Below are positions 6,816 through 12,897 of a stretch of DNA of 25,680 bases, piece after piece. Each line of letters begins with the position of its first letter. Positions within the stretch are counted from its first letter, which is position 1. The position numbers and the translations under genes are program-made. Source of the stretch: Bacilli bacterium (GTDB lineage: Bacteria; Bacillota_I; Bacilli_A; RF39; UBA660); contig JAEDGC010000023.1 in assembly GCA_016297695.1 (NCBI GenBank), positions 1-25,680 of the forward strand, given 5' to 3'. The notes under the pieces are model-generated. The model was given only the letters and a program-made list of their open reading frames with translations. It was not told the DNA's origin and made no database searches.

Positions 6816-8186
6816 ATGAAATATAAAAAAATTCACAAAAGAAGATTAACAAAATTTGGAAAAATATTTTTAAGTTTGATTATAGTATTGATGATTGGAA
6901 TTTTTAGCTTATGCTTTAGTAACTCTAAAAATAATTTATATGAAAAGCAAGAAACAGATAATTACTCGATTGAAATTAATTATCCTAAGGTAAAAAATGA
7001 AAATTTATTAGCTTATTCAACTGAATATATAAAAAACAAAGAAGAAGAATTTAAAAATGATATAAGTGATTTAGAAAATATGTATTCAATGAAATATGAT
7101 TTTAAAACGGATTATGAAATAAGTGAAAACAAAGATATTTTAGGAGTTCATTTAAAAGTTTATGAATATACAGGAGGAAATCATTATATAAGAAGTGATA
7201 AATCTTATTATTACAATAAAAATGATGATAAGATAGTGTCAATTACAGATTTTTTAGCAAACGATAAATCTCTAGAAAGATTATCAACTCTTTCTTACTA
7301 TTATGTTATGAAATATAGTAATGATAATAATTTAGAATTTGATGAAGATATGGTCAAAAGTGGGTTAGAAAGTAATTCAAATAACTTTGAGCATTTCAAT
7401 TTTATAGATGATGGATTAGAAATGATATTTCCACCATATCAAGTTGCGTATTATTCAGCAGGTGAAGTCAGAATATTAATTCCATATAGTGAATTAAATG
7501 GAATAATAAAGAATGAATATTTAAAATATAGTAAAACAGAAAATATCTCAAATACTCGAAATAGAGATTTAAAAGAATTTAGCAATAAAAAGTTAATCGC
7601 ATTTACATTTGATGATGGTCCAAGCTACATTGGTACAAATAAATTGCTGGAAAATTTAGATAAGTATAATGCTCGTGTAACATTTTTTGTTTTAGGGGAT
7701 CGTGTAAATGATTATAAGGATACATTAAAAAGAGCTCATGATATGGGTAATTTGATTGGTAGTCATACTTATAGTCATTCAAATCTTTTAAAGCTAGATG
7801 ATTATGCAGTTATAAATGAAATAAAGAAGACTAATGATGCGATAAGAAATGTAGTTAATAGTGAAACACTTTATTTAAGACCACCTTATGGAAATATCAA
7901 CTCAAATATAAAGACAATATCTAATATGTACACTATTCTATGGGATCTTGATACAGAAGATTGGAAATATAAAGATGCAAATAGAATAGCAAATTATATA
8001 GTAGAAAATGCCCATGATGGTGCAATAGTATTATTACATGATTTATATGAAACATCTGTAGATGGTGCTTTGCTGGCTATGGAAAAATTACAAAATGAGG
8101 GGTATGCTTTTGTAACTGTTGAAGAAATGGCTACTTTAAAAAATGTTAAATTAGATAAAGAAAAAAGTTATTTTTCTATCAAATAA
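6816..8186 (+). CDS. membrane-anchored polysaccharide deacetylase (PdaC-like)
   Basis: This is a NodB-fold carbohydrate esterase (family 4), predicted to remove acetyl groups from cell-wall glycan outside the cell. An N-terminal basic stretch and one membrane segment (residues about 15-35) anchor it. Residues about 45-245 resemble the DUF4163/DUF3298 (RsiV-like) pair found in Bacillus PdaC, ending IFPPYQVAYYSAGEVRILIPYSEL. The NodB domain (about 255-445) has every classic motif: TFDDGPS, HTYSHSN, RPPYG, DTEDW and LLHD. The start is the ATG at 6816, with AGAGGTG just upstream and a -10 TATAAT at 6769-6774. It is closed by a terminator at 8208-8232 and lies between two sets of CGGAAA repeats, so it looks like a cassette acquired by the accessory region. 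Confidence 0.9.
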   Translation: MKYKKIHKRRLTKFGKIFLSLIIVLMIGIFSLCFSNSKNNLYEKQETDNYSIEINYPKVKNENLLAYSTEYIKNKEEEFKNDISDLENMYSMKYDFKTDYEISENKDILGVHLKVYEYTGGNHYIRSDKSYYYNKNDDKIVSITDFLANDKSLERLSTLSYYYVMKYSNDNNLEFDEDMVKSGLESNSNNFEHFNFIDDGLEMIFPPYQVAYYSAGEVRILIPYSELNGIIKNEYLKYSKTENISNTRNRDLKEFSNKKLIAFTFDDGPSYIGTNKLLENLDKYNARVTFFVLGDRVNDYKDTLKRAHDMGNLIGSHTYSHSNLLKLDDYAVINEIKKTNDAIRNVVNSETLYLRPPYGNINSNIKTISNMYTILWDLDTEDWKYKDANRIANYIVENAHDGAIVLLHDLYETSVDGALLAMEKLQNEGYAFVTVEEMATLKNVKLDKEKSYFSIK

Positions 8187-8191
8187 ATAAT

Positions 8192-8232
8192 ACAAATTAC
8201 AATTTGTAGAGCAGAAAATTGCTCTTTTTTTA
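8192..8232 (+). terminator. terminator of the deacetylase gene
   Basis: Two adjacent hairpins follow the stop codon. ACAAATT/AATTTGT (8192-8207) is followed by AGAGCA/TGCTCT (8208-8225) and then by a run of seven T. Confidence 0.8.
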
Positions 8233-8255
8233 TTGGTGTACTGATAGAAAGTACT

Positions 8256-8310
8256 GATGGAAATGAAACAGAAAAAAATCGAAAATGAAACAGGTAGTGA
8301 GTGATATGAG
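8256..8310 (+). repeat. CGGAAA-related repeat array 2
   Basis: This block contains GGAAATGAAACAG, AAAATGAAACAG and GGTAGTGAGTGA, words shared with arrays 1 and 3. A very AT-rich tract with long A and T runs (8311-8390) follows, and then array 3. No gene is supported in 8233-8545. Confidence 0.45.
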
Positions 8311-8429
8311 TGATTTTTTCAAAAAAAATATTATTAAATATTTTACAAATAAAAATATAAAAAATAATTTTTTTAAAAAATCGCAACCCTTATAAAACCT
8401 AGGAAAATACCATTTTAATTCAGAAATTA

Positions 8430-8493
8430 ACCGGAAATCAAACAGGTAGTGGGTCAGGTAGTGAACCGGAAAAAAATCGGAAATCAAACAAAT
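8430..8493 (+). repeat. CGGAAA repeat array 3
   Basis: The block contains CCGGAAATCAAACAG, two copies of CAGGTAGTG and CCGGAAAAAAATCGG followed by AAATCAAACA. The words match arrays 1 and 2. With the AT-rich tract at 8311-8390 the layout resembles iterons beside a melting region, but no replication gene is present. Confidence 0.5.
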
Positions 8494-8544
8494 AGCAATT
8501 TTTGGTATAGGTGTTTCAAAAGACTTGTGATATACTGAAAATGT

Positions 8545-8660
8545 CAACGAGAGACAGTTCATATAAGGTACGAATATAGCACCAGATTAATAGGAAACTC
8601 GAACTTTTCGAGTATAAATCAAAACGACTTGCAAAAAAGCCGTTTTGATGTTATCATGAA
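8545..8660 (+). ncRNA. candidate small RNA, copy C (3' half conserved)
   Basis: The stretch 8579-8612, from GCACCAGATTAATAGG through the hairpin ACTCGA/TCGAGT, is nearly identical to copy A (1442-1476). The 5' part differs and lacks the GTAGATATCTAC palindrome. A TGTGATATACT extended -10 (about 8526-8535) lies upstream. A perfect 9-bp hairpin ATCAAAACG/CGTTTTGAT (8618-8649) occupies the terminator position but has no T run. Transcription may therefore continue to the strong terminator at 8744-8777 and run antisense to the small gene at 8768-8860. Confidence 0.5.
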
Positions 8661-8680
8661 TATGTCAAGGAAACTTGCAT

Positions 8681-8728
8681 AAAATAAAAAAGGGAAATAT
8701 TCAGTTTCGTCAAGTTGAATGTCTACCC
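8681..8728 (-). terminator. putative terminator of the small toxin-like mRNA
   Basis: Read on the minus strand, GGG and ATTCA pair with TGAAT and CCC across an imperfect stem (8728-8692) and run into TTTTTTATTTT (8691-8681). The same sequence is complementary to the predicted 5' end of the mRNA (8892-8918). Confidence 0.45.
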
Positions 8729-8743
8729 AATTAATATTGATTA

Positions 8744-8777
8744 GACACTTATTCTAGCGAATGAGTGTCATTTTTTT
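8744..8777 (+). terminator. strong plus-strand terminator (possible antisense RNA end)
   Basis: An 11-bp stem GACACTTATTC/GAATGAGTGTC (one G-T pair) with a TAGC loop is followed by seven T. It is oriented for plus-strand transcripts, although no conventional plus-strand gene precedes it. It overlaps the stop codon of the minus-strand small gene, as in convergent type I antitoxin RNAs. Confidence 0.8.
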
Positions 8778-8860
8778 ATTACGATAATCATAATGATTAG
8801 GAGTAACAAAATGATAGAGAGATATCTAAGAACTTTTATTATAAAAATTCTTTTCTTCAT
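8768..8860 (-). CDS. small hydrophobic peptide, candidate type I toxin (30 aa)
   Basis: The product starts MKKRIFIIKVLRYLSIILLL and ends IVIKK: one continuous membrane-spanning stretch capped by positive charges at both ends. This is the usual make-up of type I toxins such as TxpA, BsrG or Fst-like peptides. A perfect AGGAGG lies 10 bases upstream of the ATG (8860). A minus-strand promoter (TTGTAT, 18 bases, TATATT; 8955-8926) would start the mRNA at about 8919. That places GGAAATATCAGTT at the very 5' end, complementary to its 3' end at 8693-8706. A plus-strand terminator overlaps the stop codon. An overlapping plus-strand frame (8811-8939) is the main alternative. Function is inferred from layout only. 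Confidence 0.6.
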   Translation of the reverse strand: MKKRIFIIKVLRYLSIILLLLIIMIIVIKK

Positions 8861-8925
8861 TTTTATCAAACCTCCTCTCTTTATGAGATTTGGTAGACAC
8901 TCAACAACTGATATTTCCTATAAAA

Positions 8926-8955
8926 AATATAACAAATAGTTAATTATAATACAAT
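8926..8955 (-). promoter_or_regulatory. promoter of the small toxin-like gene
   Basis: On the minus strand TTGTAT (8955-8950) and TATATT (8931-8926) are 18 bases apart. The predicted start (about 8919) coincides with the outer end of the inverted repeat. Confidence 0.45.
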
Positions 8956-8978
8956 AAATTTAACTAAATTTTGACAAT

Positions 8979-9021
8979 AAAAAACACACAGGCAAATTGA
9001 CATATCAATTAGCGTGCGTAA
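8979..9021 (-). terminator. terminator of the minus-strand gene 9072-9500
   Basis: On the minus strand a long imperfect hairpin centred on AATTGA-TATG-TCAATT is followed by TGTGTGTTTTTTATT. It lies downstream of the stop codon at 9072. Confidence 0.6.
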
Positions 9022-9071
9022 AAGCTTTCCGTTTTAAAAACTAAATTTATTATAATTAGTATGTTTTTTTA

Positions 9072-9500
9072 TTATATTTTTGGAGCTCTATTATTATCCT
9101 GTTGACCATAACCATATTGTTCTAATAATTCTGATAAATAACTTCTATATCTTTCTTTGATATAAGCAGCAACTTTTTCTTGTTGTGCTGTAAGAACTTG
9201 TTGGGCCATATCTTTATCATTAATGTTAAACTTTGGCGTAATGCAATCGAAATATGCTTTTTCAAGTTCAGCATTATCAATCATCATTCTATCCCAATAT
9301 TCTTTATTAGCTTGTTCGACAGATTCTACAGATGCATGCTTACCACCATCAACGCTTTTAAATACAATGCCTTTTCCAAAATCTGTACGTGAATCAATTT
9401 TTTCTGTATCATTTTTGATGGTCATTGTTTTTTTTTGAGATTCATCCCAAGCATATTCAGGTTTTAGCATTCCTCTTTCATCATACATATTATCTTTCAT
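9072..9500 (-). CDS. hypothetical protein, compositionally distinct (142 aa)
   Basis: I do not recognise the family. The protein is hydrophilic. The N-terminal half is rich in charged residues (MLKPEYAWDESQ, DFGKGIVFKSVDGGKH). The C-terminal half is helical (MAQQVLTAQQEKVAAYIKER, then YLSELLEQYGYGQQ). There is no signal peptide. The start at 9500 is chosen for the AGGTG seven bases upstream; a longer frame to 9554 would add an unlikely hydrophobic leader lying over that ribosome site. Its codons use more G and C, and it has more Ala, Gln, Val and Gly than neighbouring genes. It is also the only conventional minus-strand gene in the first 14 kb. Both features suggest separate acquisition. Confidence 0.7.
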   Translation of the reverse strand: MKDNMYDERGMLKPEYAWDESQKKTMTIKNDTEKIDSRTDFGKGIVFKSVDGGKHASVESVEQANKEYWDRMMIDNAELEKAYFDCITPKFNINDKDMAQQVLTAQQEKVAAYIKERYRSYLSELLEQYGYGQQDNNRAPKI

Positions 9501-9600
9501 AATTTCACCTACCAATAAAATTATAACACAAGTGCATAGAATAGTCATTACCAACTATTTCTTTTGTCCTAGAAATTGTTTTACTACTTCTTTAAGAAAC

Positions 9601-9687
9601 TTTTAATATATTTCAGTCTAAAATATGGCTGATTTTTATTATTGTATAAAAAATAACTAGGAGTTAAATTTTTTTACATAACAAAAT
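9601..9687 (+). repeat. direct repeat, left copy (with terminator hairpin)
   Basis: About 85 bases here match 10971-11056 at roughly nine positions in ten. The repeat includes a hairpin (TCAGTC/GGCTGA, 9613-9632) followed by TTTTTATT, and the phrase AGTTAAATTTTTTTA. The two copies bracket the membrane-protein gene at 9734-10894. The small palindrome TTCTTTAAGAA at 9589-9599 precedes this copy where the 3' hairpin of RNA copy D precedes the other, so a decayed RNA copy may be present here. Confidence 0.75.
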
Positions 9688-9733
9688 ATAAGAAATTGAA
9701 TAAAATTATTGTATAATGTTTTTAGGTGATTAA

Positions 9734-10894
9734 ATGAAAAGATTATTGCAAATAAGTTTAGATACATTGTTGATATCTGTACTTCCTATTATAACCTGGT
9801 TATTACTGGGGTTTATTGTTAATAAGGATATTTCAAATGTTTTTTCTTTGACATATCCATTACAATTTTTTTATTTATTATTCGTCAATATTTTTGCTAT
9901 AGGGGCTAATATAACTGCCAAGAAAATTAAAGATAATAGTGTAGTTTATTCAAATATTTTTATTGGAACAATAATTGTTGGAATAATAACTATTTTTTTA
10001 GTTTTAAATATAGACTTTTATATTAATTTAATGAATATGAAAAAGAATATATATCATAATTTTTGTATGTATTCTGTGATATGGATGTATTTTAGTTTTG
10101 TTATACAATTATTTACTCAAAAACTATACTATGAAGATAATAATAATGAAGCAAATAAAATAAATTTGCTAACTAATTTATCAAATTTCTTTCTAATAAT
10201 AATCTTATCTATGTTATTAGAAAATGATATTATTTCAATTGTAATTACTTTAAGCATTGATTTTATAGTATTATTATATTTATTTTTCAAATATTACAAA
10301 AAAACAAAATTTCACTTTGCCTTTAAAAATAATATTAAATATACTTCTTTTGGTATACTAGGCAATATAGGAATGTTTCTAACATATGTGATTGGTTTTG
10401 TAAATAGTTTTTCATATGGTTCTAAATATTTAAATGCAATCAACTTTGAAGGATTAACTACTGATACACAGTGGGATGTTTTAACTTCTGTTGATACTGC
10501 TGCTAAAATTGATTTTGCTGATAAAAATTTTAATTTTAAATCATCAATCAAAGATGCATATAAATTACTAGCTTTATTAATTGCTACAATATTAATTATG
10601 AATATAACTTTATATTGGTATTTTAAACCAAATTTACTTTTATTATTAATACTTCTTTTAATTCAAATTATTGATATGTTAGTTCATCCATTAATATCTA
10701 TAAGAATGAGTTATTTGCAAATTAATACAGACACAAAGAAACATAATATTTTTTATGGAATATCAAGAATTGGTAGAATAATGTGTTCATTTATTCCAAG
10801 TGTGTTTTGCACTCATATAGGACAATTATTTACTATGATTTATTTATATATTTATTCAAAAATTGAATGTAAAAATGTAAAATTGCTTAAATAA
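9734..10894 (+). CDS. polytopic membrane protein, MATE/flippase-like
   Basis: This 386-residue protein has about ten to twelve hydrophobic segments and short basic loops. The layout resembles MATE/Wzx-type (MOP superfamily) exporters: an opening helix pair (LISVLPIITWLLLGFIV), a central loop, and paired helices to the end. No sequence motif proves the family. The region between residues about 215 and 265 is an unusually long hydrophilic loop containing SVDTAAKIDFADKNFNFKSS. The start has TAGGTGATT just upstream and a TATAAT -10 about 20 bases before the ATG. The gene lies between two copies of an ~85-bp direct repeat and is followed by RNA copy D, which suggests a cassette. The substrate is unknown. 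Confidence 0.6.
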   Translation: MKRLLQISLDTLLISVLPIITWLLLGFIVNKDISNVFSLTYPLQFFYLLFVNIFAIGANITAKKIKDNSVVYSNIFIGTIIVGIITIFLVLNIDFYINLMNMKKNIYHNFCMYSVIWMYFSFVIQLFTQKLYYEDNNNEANKINLLTNLSNFFLIIILSMLLENDIISIVITLSIDFIVLLYLFFKYYKKTKFHFAFKNNIKYTSFGILGNIGMFLTYVIGFVNSFSYGSKYLNAINFEGLTTDTQWDVLTSVDTAAKIDFADKNFNFKSSIKDAYKLLALLIATILIMNITLYWYFKPNLLLLLILLLIQIIDMLVHPLISIRMSYLQINTDTKKHNIFYGISRIGRIMCSFIPSVFCTHIGQLFTMIYLYIYSKIECKNVKLLK

Positions 10895-10897
10895 ATT

Positions 10898-11010
10898 TAT
10901 ATAGCAATCTTCTTTGTGAAGAGTTGTAGATATCTTTCGCACTAGAGTAATTTGTTCGAACTATTCGAATTTTTAATATATTTCAGTCTAAAATATGACT
11001 GATTTTTATT
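10898..11010 (+). ncRNA. candidate small RNA, copy D (repeated family)
   Basis: TATATAGC stands in the -10 position, followed by CTTTGTGAAGAGTTGTAGAT (10912-10931), shared exactly with copies A and B. The palindrome is broken: six bases (ACGGCA in copy A) are missing before TTCGCAC. A 3' hairpin TTCGAA/TTCGAA (10955-10969) and an intrinsic terminator (TCAGTC/GACTGA then TTTTT, 10983-11007) keep the same order as in the other copies. The 5' hairpin is lost. This is probably a degenerate copy. Confidence 0.5.
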
Positions 11011-11056
11011 TTTGTAAAAAAAATTAGGGAGTTAAATTTTTTTATATAACAAAATT
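10971..11056 (+). repeat. direct repeat, right copy (with terminator hairpin)
   Basis: This is the partner of the repeat at 9601-9687. It includes the terminator hairpin (10983-11002), which also closes RNA copy D, and ends near ATATAACAAAATT. Confidence 0.75.
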
Positions 11057-11075
11057 TTGTGGTTAAGGTATTTTA

Positions 11076-11104
11076 TTGTAATTTTATTTAGTTTAATATA
11101 TAAT
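11076..11104 (+). promoter_or_regulatory. promoter of the ART-like gene
   Basis: TTGTAA (11076-11081) and a perfect TATAAT (11099-11104) are separated by 17 bases. They lie 27 bases before the start codon at 11131. Confidence 0.65.
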
Positions 11105-11130
11105 AATTAACAATTAGAAAAGGTGTTAAT

Positions 11131-11859
11131 ATGTCATATGATAAAAAAGAAATCGAAAGTTTGGAATTTTATACTTCTAGAAAATCTCATAGATATCTCG
11201 ATTATGAAGAAATTAATTTGTTTTTAAAATTTATATCGAATCCAAATGATTTGTCTAAACGTATATATATAGATTATACAAAAATTAGAGAAATTTTAAA
11301 TTCAATAGAAAAATTATATAGTTTGTGTTGTAAATATGGTAAAGAACATAAAATACCAAGTATAATTTACAGGCAAGAACATCATTTCGACATTATTGTG
11401 GAACATAAGGATATTAATTCAAATTATTGGAAATCAGAATCTTTTTTATCTTTTACAAAAAGTTTAGATGAAGTAAAAAGATTTAGATTTAATGAAAGTG
11501 CTAAATTACTTATTGCAACAACAGATGATAACACTATTCAATCAAAAAAAATACCTTTTATAGATGTGACGGATATTTTAGGTTTAGATGAATATCTAAA
11601 AGATGAACAAGAAATATTAATTCCGCCTTTTACATTGATAGGATTATCTAATTTAGATTATAATATGAAAATTTTATCAAAAGATTATATAAATTTATTA
11701 AAAGAAGATTTGGAATCATATGAAGAAGATTTAGAAAAATTTATTTTTATATATAAAGATTGTACATGTGATTTAAAACAATTAAATGATTCAAGAAAAA
11801 AATTAAATAAATCTTTTCAAAAAAAATTATTAAAAGAAAAATCGAGAATTATGATTTAA
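11131..11859 (+). CDS. probable ADP-ribosyltransferase-fold protein (242 aa)
   Basis: The protein carries, in the right order, the three signature elements of the R-S-E class of ADP-ribosyltransferases. These are an arginine after a hydrophobic strand (SIIYRQEHHF, Arg81), an S-x-T motif after an aromatic residue (WKSESFLSFTKS, Ser107/Thr109), and an E-x-E loop leading into the last strands (DEQEILIPPFTLI, Glu159/Glu161). The E-x-E(I/V)L-x-PP sequence is especially typical. Such enzymes move ADP-ribose from NAD to protein, nucleic acid or small targets. There is no secretion signal, so an intracellular target is more likely than an exported toxin. The C-terminal 60 residues are a Lys/Glu-rich helix. 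It has its own promoter, and the ribosome site is AAAGGTG. The assignment rests on motif reading only. Confidence 0.6.
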   Translation: MSYDKKEIESLEFYTSRKSHRYLDYEEINLFLKFISNPNDLSKRIYIDYTKIREILNSIEKLYSLCCKYGKEHKIPSIIYRQEHHFDIIVEHKDINSNYWKSESFLSFTKSLDEVKRFRFNESAKLLIATTDDNTIQSKKIPFIDVTDILGLDEYLKDEQEILIPPFTLIGLSNLDYNMKILSKDYINLLKEDLESYEEDLEKFIFIYKDCTCDLKQLNDSRKKLNKSFQKKLLKEKSRIMI

Positions 11860-12017
11860 TATAAGATATATATTAAAAAAACTCTTTATCTAGTATTTAA
11901 TTATATAGTGAAATATATGTTAATAATTTAATAAAAAAATTAACAAAAAATAAGAAATAATGAAGGTAGAATATACTTCTTTTTCATGTATAATTATAAA
12001 AAGGAATTGGTGATAAC

Positions 12018-12743
12018 ATGGAATTTGAATTAAAGAATTTTAAAGGAAAAAATAATAAAATTATAGAAATTGTTTCAAGTGATTCAGCATATGAACTAAT
12101 TAACAGATTAAATGATAATATAAAAGTATGTTTGCCATTAGCATTAAATATAGGAAAATTAGATGGCTTAAAAGATTATAATAGAAAAGAATTATTAAAA
12201 TATAATAAAGAAATTTTAGAAACTGAATTTTCAAATATAATAAATGAACTAAATGATTATGTTAAAAATGCTGAAAAAATAAGAGTATGGTCTAGTCATT
12301 TAGATAGTGATGATTATTGTCTTTTATTATTCATATGTAATTTATATAAAGATAAAAAAATTAGCGTAATATATTCTGATGAATTTGATTTTTCTGCTAC
12401 TACAATATCTATGTTAAGTTTGGAAGAATTAAAAAATTATGAATATAAAGAACATAACTTAAAAAAATATGAAAAAGAAGATTGTATTAGTGATTATAAT
12501 AGAATTATCGAAGAAAATACTGAATTAAGATATATGATTAATGGTAAAGTCATTTCTTGTTCTATAGATTATTTTGATGAAGAAATTATTAAAAGAGCCA
12601 AAAATATTGAAAACATTACAATATATAAACTTATTGCAAATTTAATGGTAGAACCTATTATACCTAAAGTAAGATATTCAGATTGGGTTTATAAATATTT
12701 TATAGACGAATTAATAAAAAAAGATAAGATAAATATTTTATAA
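12018..12743 (+). CDS. DUF1835/DUF3658-like protein (241 aa)
   Basis: The layout matches proteins with an N-terminal DUF1835 and a C-terminal DUF3658 domain, which are widespread but uncharacterised in Bacillota. Residues about 18-55 hold the SDSAYELINRL segment followed by a strand and LPLALNIGKL. IRVWSSHLDSDDYCLLLFIC with KKISVIYSDEF is the usual second half of DUF1835. LRYMINGKVISCSIDYFDEEI, and an ending around YSDWVYKYFIDELIKKDKI, fits DUF3658. There are no membrane segments. A TATAAT lies at about 11991-11996 and the ribosome site is TTGGTGAT. It follows the ART-like gene by about 160 bases, and any functional link is unproven. Confidence 0.6.
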   Translation: MEFELKNFKGKNNKIIEIVSSDSAYELINRLNDNIKVCLPLALNIGKLDGLKDYNRKELLKYNKEILETEFSNIINELNDYVKNAEKIRVWSSHLDSDDYCLLLFICNLYKDKKISVIYSDEFDFSATTISMLSLEELKNYEYKEHNLKKYEKEDCISDYNRIIEENTELRYMINGKVISCSIDYFDEEIIKRAKNIENITIYKLIANLMVEPIIPKVRYSDWVYKYFIDELIKKDKINIL

Positions 12744-12897
12744 TAAATAAATCTAAACATAGAAGGATTACATAAAGTATTATCTAAAAAAAATTGAATA
12801 TATTGTAAAATTTCCAAAAAAATATAAATAAAAGAATATGATTTTTAATGTTATAATTGATACAAGGAATTTAATTAAATTAATGTAGGTGATTTTA

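Larger units (their letters stand above)
8693..8918. repeat. inverted repeat enclosing the small toxin-like gene
   Basis: The left arm 8693-8728 and the right arm 8892-8918 are inverted copies. GGAAATAT, CAGTT, GTTGA and TGTCTACC match, with an extra seven-base insert in the left arm. This could be the 5'-3' foldback of a type I toxin mRNA or the ends of a miniature inverted-repeat element. I see no clear target-site duplication. Confidence 0.65.

Noticed and set aside
8168..8562. Two long overlapping minus-strand frames after the deacetylase gene.
   Set aside because: They consist of Phe/Ile runs generated by A-rich repeats on the plus strand and have no ribosome sites.
8693..8918. Miniature inverted-repeat transposable element.
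   Set aside because: The inverted arms fit, but no target-site duplication is clear and no second copy exists in the window; mRNA foldback explains more features.
8811..8939. A 42-codon plus-strand frame (starting MIERYLRTFIIK) with a TAGGAG ribosome site, overlapping the minus-strand toxin-like gene.
   Set aside because: Its tail is not toxin-like, it begins just after a strong terminator, and the promoter, AGGAGG and mRNA foldback all favour the minus strand. It remains the main alternative.
9180..9438. Two plus-strand frames opposite the 9072-9500 gene.
   Set aside because: They lack ribosome sites; the minus-strand frame has a start signal, normal protein composition and a terminator.
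10949..10972. GTTCGAACTATTCGAAT resembling a tRNA T-arm.
   Set aside because: There is no acceptor, D or anticodon arm around it, and it occupies the 3' hairpin position of RNA copy D.
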